NCBI GenBank assembly: GCA_905182985.1
Contig: CAJJDN010000022.1
Location: 532,451-596,450, forward strand
Direction: 5' to 3'
DNA length: 64,000 nucleotides
Source: Paramecium sonneborni
Taxonomy: Eukaryota; Ciliophora; Oligohymenophorea; Peniculida; Parameciidae
Positions 58,850-64,000 of the stretch are shown here, one piece after another; the first letter of the stretch is position 1, and the number at the start of each line of letters is the position of its first letter. Under the pieces are notes generated by a model. It worked only from the letters and a program-made list of their open reading frames with translations. It did no database searches and was not told where the DNA came from. The translations under genes were made by a program, and so were the position numbers.

Positions 58850-61800
58850 ATGAAGGAAAACAACATTTTAAAATAGTTAAATGATTTTAAAAGTTATAAC
58901 TAAAATGAGAAAAGAAAAGACAATTCTATATTTCAAATTTAAAAGGAATCCAAAAGATTTATTTTATAAGTAATAGTCTATTCAACTTAATTAGAATGAT
59001 GATTTACGTTAAAAATATAATAATAGTACTTAACTTTTGAAAAAGAATTTTTCTAAGACCTTTTTAGATGAGTAGAATTAGGATCAAGGTTATTTTGATA
59101 ATTTATCAAGCCATAACTTTAAGAATCCTTTAGTTTCGAAAGAATCATACCTTTGCTTAATAGAAAATAATAAATCAAATGAAATTTTAGCAACAAAATA
59201 TTAGTTAAATAATAAAATAATTGATTAATTTGCATTAAACTAATAATAATCAATAAAAACACTTAATAAGTCTCTTAATATTTTTAATAATAATGAGCCT
59301 AAAAAAGTAGCATTTGCTGCAGATTGTATATTTTATGATTCCTCCAAAAAGAAAAAAAATGGTGAAAATTAAGAATAATTAAAAAGAAATAAAATAAATA
59401 ATAGAGAGATTAAATAATCCTTATTTTTAAGGGAATAAGAGTTAGAAAGAAAAAAATTAGATTCTTTAGATAATATTTATTTGTAGGTGCAAGGACAAAA
59501 ATAAGTAGATGAACTACTTAAAGAAGGACAATCATTTTGTTCAATTAAAATATAGAAAAAAAATACTATTGATTTTAAAAGATCTGTCTAATTAAAAAGC
59601 AGTTTTGAAGAACATATTAACAATTATTAATAAAATGACAATAAATATTTTGAATATAATAAACTACTAAAATATATATTTACGAAAGATTACTTTGAAT
59701 CAACAAAATAAGAATTTGAAATTAATAAAATACCAACACAATTTTAAAATTGGGAGCAATATAGTAAAATTTTTTAATAATTTTTTTTAAATGAAGCTTG
59801 CACTTAGATTAAACAAAATTTTATTGAATTTATATTCAAAATGAATAAACATAATAGATATAGAAAAATTTAAATAAAATTAGATGATTAAGAGGTTAAT
59901 AGAGATGAAACTATATTTTAGATAAGAAAGGTTTATGAAGAATAAAAAATAGAATTTAGCTAATCTCTGGAAAATAATATAGATAATTAAAAAAATTTAG
60001 GTGTAAAAGGAGTAAGTTTTGAAGATATTGAAGATGGACACTGTGAATTGCCATCATTAAAAAATTATTTAGTAATTATTAGCAATAAATTTCAAATTAA
60101 ATTGAGTTAGTTAAATGAAATAAATGATAAAACAATGCTTTTTTTTGGAATACTAATTGAACCTTAAAAAGCAACATCAATTTCGCAGATGAGACTTCAA
60201 ACTTTTATAAATAGATCATAAATCATTTAATCTAAGTGGTATAATGTTTTTCTCATACCATTTATTAAGATAACTACTATAATTAGAGAGTTTTAAACTC
60301 TTACATAGTTACGTTATATGATGACACCTTTAATTAACATAATTTATGATCCAAACAAATAATAGCATTTATTAGGAACTGAAATAGGGGGTTCATGGAC
60401 AGCATAATTTAGTAATTAGATATCAAATATTGAATGTTTGAATAAATTTTTTAAATTGGTTGATCAAAAATATAATTAAAGTTAAGCTAAATCTATAAAA
60501 GAAATATTATAACAAGAGAAGGGAATAAGCTTACTTTAAGGACCAGTAAAATTTATTGATAAAATTAGCCTGGAACTGGTAAAACTTAAACTTTAATTGG
60601 TCTATTATCTGGAGCTTATGAATACATGAAAATTACAGATAAATTTCCAAGAAAAAAAATATTGGTATTGCGTTAATTTAATAATTAGATATGCGCTCCA
60701 TCAAATGCAGCAATTGATGAAATTATATTAAGAATTATGAGAGCAGATAGTTTATTTGATTCTGAGGGTAAGCCCCCATAAGTTAAATTAATTAGAATAG
60801 GATTGATCGATGAATAAAGTGATTATTCAGATACAATTAAAAAGGTCTCTTTAGAATATTTAGCTTAAAGTATGTTGTTAAAATCTCAAATTGTAAAGTA
60901 GGAGACAGACTAAAAGACAACTGCTGACTTAAGAATAGAAATTTGCAAAATTTAAAATTAAATAAAGAAAATATAAAAGATGAAAAATTAAGAACCTATA
61001 AATATTGAATAATTATCAAATTTGAAATAAGAATTATCAATAAAATAAAAACTATTAGAAAGAATGAAAACAAATAAAATATTATATAAAGAATAATATA
61101 TCTAATTTTGTGAAAAGATCTTGAATGAATGTGAGATCATTTGTAGCACTTTAAATTCAAGCGGGTCTGATAAATTGTCTAAATATCTGGATTAAATTGA
61201 ATTATTAATAGTAGATGAGGCTGCTTAATGTACTGAGCCATCTAATATTATTCCATTAAGATTGGGTGTTGAAAAAATGATTTTGATTGGAGATCCAAAA
61301 TAATTAGCTGCAACTACTTTTTCTGTTAAATCAAGTGCAAATTTATACAATAGAAGCCTATTTGAAAGAATATTAGATAACAACTTCTAGCCTTATTTCT
61401 TAAATGTCCAATATAGAATGGACAGTGAAATCAGAAAATTCCCATCTTTTGAGTTTTACAAAAACAAACTTATAGATCATGAATCAGTAATACATAGGGA
61501 ATTACCAAAAAATTATTTTTAAAAAAAAATGCTATTTTTAGATATTATTGATGGATAAGAAAAAAGAGATAACACTTCTTTTATTAATGAGAAAGAAGCT
61601 AATATAGTAATTTAGTTGTTATAAAACATAAAAGAATATTTTGAAAATTAAACAATAGGTGTTATATCATCCTACAAAGCTTAAGTTAAATTAATTTAAT
61701 CATTAATTAAGTCAAGTAAATCAAGCATAAAAGATGTGGATAACAAAATTTTAACTGTTAATACGGTTGATTCTTTTTAGGTATTTCTTAATCTAAATTA

Positions 61801-62156
61801 AGGGTTAAGAAAAAGATATTATCATTTTTAGTTGTGTCAGATCATCCGATTGTAAAGGAATAGGGTTCTTAAGTGATGGAAGAAGAATTAATGTAGCATT
61901 AACAAGAGCTAAATATGCCTTATTTGTTATAGGCAATGGATTAACAGTATTTATTTTACTATTTTAGTTATCGAAAGGTTAGTTATGGAGAAACTTCCTA
62001 TTAAATATGTAAGAAAGAGAACTCTATAGAAAAATAGATTCTATCAAAAAATATTCATTTTAAAATATCCTTAAAGATGAATGGGAAGATGAAGATAAAA
62101 AAATGGCAGATAAATTAATTGCCAACTTATCATCTAAAAGAATCTTTAATGTTTGA
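58850..62156 (+). CDS. Sen1/senataxin-type superfamily 1 RNA-DNA helicase, 1071 aa
   Basis: Sen1/SETX helicases unwind RNA-DNA hybrids and act in transcription termination. Introns of 25, 23, 22 and 21 nt leave exactly 1072 codons. Motifs in order: GPPGTGKTQTLIG (Walker A, created by splicing the 23-nt intron at 60546-60568), [15 protein letters not shown] (DEAA), [50 protein letters not shown] joined to [14 protein letters not shown], and [18 protein letters not shown]. The N-terminal 450 residues are an ordered but unrecognised region. The C-terminus ends [16 protein letters not shown]. All catalytic motifs are intact. Confidence 0.93.
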
Positions 62157-62250
62157 TCTTGGTTTTAAGTCCTTTTATCATTTAAAAAAATTAATAATCG
62201 AATATTCTTTTCATTTTTACAATTTTGGGTAGACATTAATAATTTATCAT

Positions 62251-63405
62251 TCAATGTAAAACTTCTTGTTAAAAAATTTAAGCCAACTCACTAAATATTT
62301 TAGGCTTCAAACACATTAAAGCTACTATTTGCATAGCACTATAGTCTTTATATATTTCCCATTCTAATTGTAAATTATCAAAAGATGGATTTTTTTTATT
62401 TTATTTATCTTCTGCCATTTATTTAAGGGTATCATGAACTAGATTTCTAATCTACCTACCTGCCATCACACTTTTTAAATTCTTATGATTATATCTATTA
62501 TTTGCAGCATTATCTTATAATGAGAATTGTGCCTTTTAAATATAAAAAATTAGGGAGTGTTATAATCCAGAATTTTTCACTACTTTTTAAGATTTAGAAA
62601 AATATCTAAAAATTAAATATTACATCATACCTTTTATATGCTTCCATACATTCATTAAATAATTCCATCTTTAAATATTTATTATTTCTATAAGAAGTTA
62701 ATTGGTATCTCATTTATTTATTCTCATATTTAATTTAATTAATTTAAGGATCATTTAACTGTTCTTACTTTTAACTAGACTAACTTAATGGTTTTTATGG
62801 ATAAAATGTCGTTTATTGTTGACTTCTTTAAGTGTCTGAAGTTTTCTTTTATTTTTTCTATTAATGTCTGGCTGCATTAATTTCCCTTAAAAGAACTAAA
62901 TTTTTTGAATTTTATTTATTAAGTGCTGCATGTTTATACTCTATAACTCTTTTAAGATTTTTGCATCTATTAGTATGTTCAGAAATTTGATATTATAACT
63001 TATTAATATTCTCTGTTAATGCTTCACTATAAGTTTTATAGTTGTTGACATCTTCAAGTACTTTTCTTATTTCTACACTTTTTTCAATTTTATCTTGCAA
63101 TTCCAACAAAGACAAATTGTACTTAATTAAGTTATTCTTGGCCCTTTCAAGAGCTTATAGAATTGATCGATATCTCATATAATAAATTAGAAAAAATACC
63201 TTTTGCCTAAATATTAATCTTGTTTCTCTCTTGTTTCATCAATTGTAGGTTGGAAATGATCTAAATACTCGTCGATTTTTGATTTATCCTCTTGTCTAGA
63301 ATCTATTAATTTTCTATATAAATTCTTTCACTACTTGACAATTTCTCGATAATTAGGTGAAGGCTTTAGAGGTTCAGGCACATAATATATTTTTGTTGTT
63401 GACAT
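62251..63405 (-). CDS. coiled-coil protein, 360 aa
   Basis: Introns of 21, 26 and 25 nt leave exactly 361 codons. It begins MSTTKIYYVPEPLKPSPNYR, then coiled coil (KYNLSLLELQDKIEKSVEIR, NINKLQYQISEHTNRCKNLK, EYKHAALNKQNSKNLVLLRE), a Ser/Gln-rich linker and a second ordered part (ELFNECMEAYKRYFSKS, SVMAGRQIRNLVHDTLKQ, LQLEWEIYKDYSAMQIVALM). No known family recognised. The right neighbour is at least 400 nt away. Confidence 0.6.
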
Positions 63406-63789
63406 TTAATAAATTTAATAATTAGATTATATACTCAATATTTATTATTCAATTTTTGAGAGAAAGTACCTTCTTTATGTAACTTGACTAAATTCTGAAT
63501 AAAATTGATCTTTAAATTGGGTTACAAACATTTAAGATATTAATTAATAATGAAAATCTTATATATCTGTTCAAATTTTTGTTTAATTTTATGTTGTTAA
63601 AAATTATCACTCTGTTAGTTTATAACAAATTTGACTGAGCCTTTTTAAAGCTATTGAATAAATAGGAGTTATTAATTTGATGGTGAAAAATCTAAAAAGC
63701 ATTTTGATTAATCACTTATGTTGGTTTTTTTTAAAGAAGAGAATATTAAGAATAAAAATTCAGAATTTTTATTTTTGTTATCCTTAAAA
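63406..63789. other. non-coding gap
   Basis: About 380 nt of AT-rich spacer; nothing recognised. Confidence 0.4.
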
Positions 63790-64000
63790 TTAAAGTTTCA
63801 AAAAAGGCCCTTAACTATTATCAATAGCTCAATCTAATTCCTTTTTTGTTTATGTGTTTAAGATAACTGCTAATAAAATGTAACATATGAGATTATTTGA
63901 ATGAAAATACTTAGTTATTCATGTATCATATTATCTTGAGCTCTAGTTAATGTACCAACAGAAACTAAAATATTACATAACATATTTCTTCTTCCTTCCT
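63790..64000 (-). CDS. C-terminal part of an unidentified gene at the right edge
   Basis: On the minus strand a frame entering from the right edge reads RNMLCNILVSVGTLTRAQD, natural for this genome, followed by NMIHEQ and a weaker stretch to a TGA near 63790. The true stop depends on an intron I could not fix. Product unknown. Confidence 0.4.

Noticed and set aside
1..64000. Bacterial origin, CRISPR arrays, phage or plasmid elements
   Set aside because: Short spliceosomal introns, the ciliate code and eukaryotic protein families throughout; no regularly spaced repeats.
1..64000. tRNA, rRNA or telomere repeats
   Set aside because: No cloverleaf-like sequence with a T-loop box and no G-rich telomeric repeat was found by eye; a tRNA search was not possible.

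Overview
The window looks like macronuclear DNA of a ciliate, most probably a Paramecium of the P. aurelia type. In almost every gene TAA and TAG fall inside conserved protein motifs where glutamine fits, and only TGA ends genes. Genes are interrupted by tiny GT...AG introns, mostly 18-35 nt; removing them restores both the frame and the conserved motifs. Base composition is extremely AT-rich and most gaps are tens to a few hundred bases. Two genes encode trichocyst matrix proteins, the crystalline secretory proteins of Paramecium. The species call is inference; no telomere repeat, rRNA or tRNA was recognised. Ordinary standard-code ORFs are almost all fragments here, so the gene models below were built by reading TGA-only frames and splicing short introns by eye; many were checked by confirming that coding length is a multiple of three.

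Layout. 1-10.8 kb: a class I histone deacetylase with a damaged frame (runs off the left edge), a pseudokinase, a WDR74/Nsa1-like ribosome-biogenesis protein, unknown proteins, a trichocyst matrix protein and a multipass membrane protein. 10.9-14.6 kb: a divergent mitochondrial carrier present twice around a single N (a 1215-nt assembly duplication), then an unknown gene. 14.8-30.2 kb: an FCP1/SCP-type phosphatase, a two-PHD chromatin protein, a long coiled-coil protein, a Trf4-type nucleotidyltransferase with a very long N-terminal extension, a casein kinase 1, a small possible axonemal protein, a GAF protein and a CHORD-like zinc protein. 30.3-34.0 kb: a pseudokinase-MORN fusion, with its 3' part repeated around a second single N (1092 nt). 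34.5-40.4 kb: an EF-hand protein, glucosamine-6-phosphate acetyltransferase (GNA1) only 2 nt from a YeeE/YedE-type membrane transporter, a mitoferrin-like carrier and a small membrane protein. 40.4-50.6 kb: a giant membrane protein, coiled-coil and Q-rich proteins, an RNF126-like RING ligase and a Cys-rich membrane protein. 50.8-64 kb: a coiled-coil protein, a RING plus chromobarrel-like protein, a second FCP1-like phosphatase, a probable pseudogene, a DHHC palmitoyltransferase, a second trichocyst matrix protein, two coiled-coil proteins, a Sen1/senataxin helicase and a partial gene at the right edge.

The genes do not form an operon-like system. Functional themes recur: trichocyst secretion, cilia or coiled-coil structure, chromatin and RNA control (HDAC, PHD, Trf4, Sen1), phosphorylation (CK1, two pseudokinases, two FCP1-type phosphatases) and ubiquitin ligases. 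The least ordinary things are the pseudokinase-MORN fusion, the RING plus chromobarrel-like architecture, the 2-nt GNA1/YeeE junction, the HDAC whose zinc-ligand segment coincides with a possible intron, and the two N-centred duplications, which I read as assembly artefacts.
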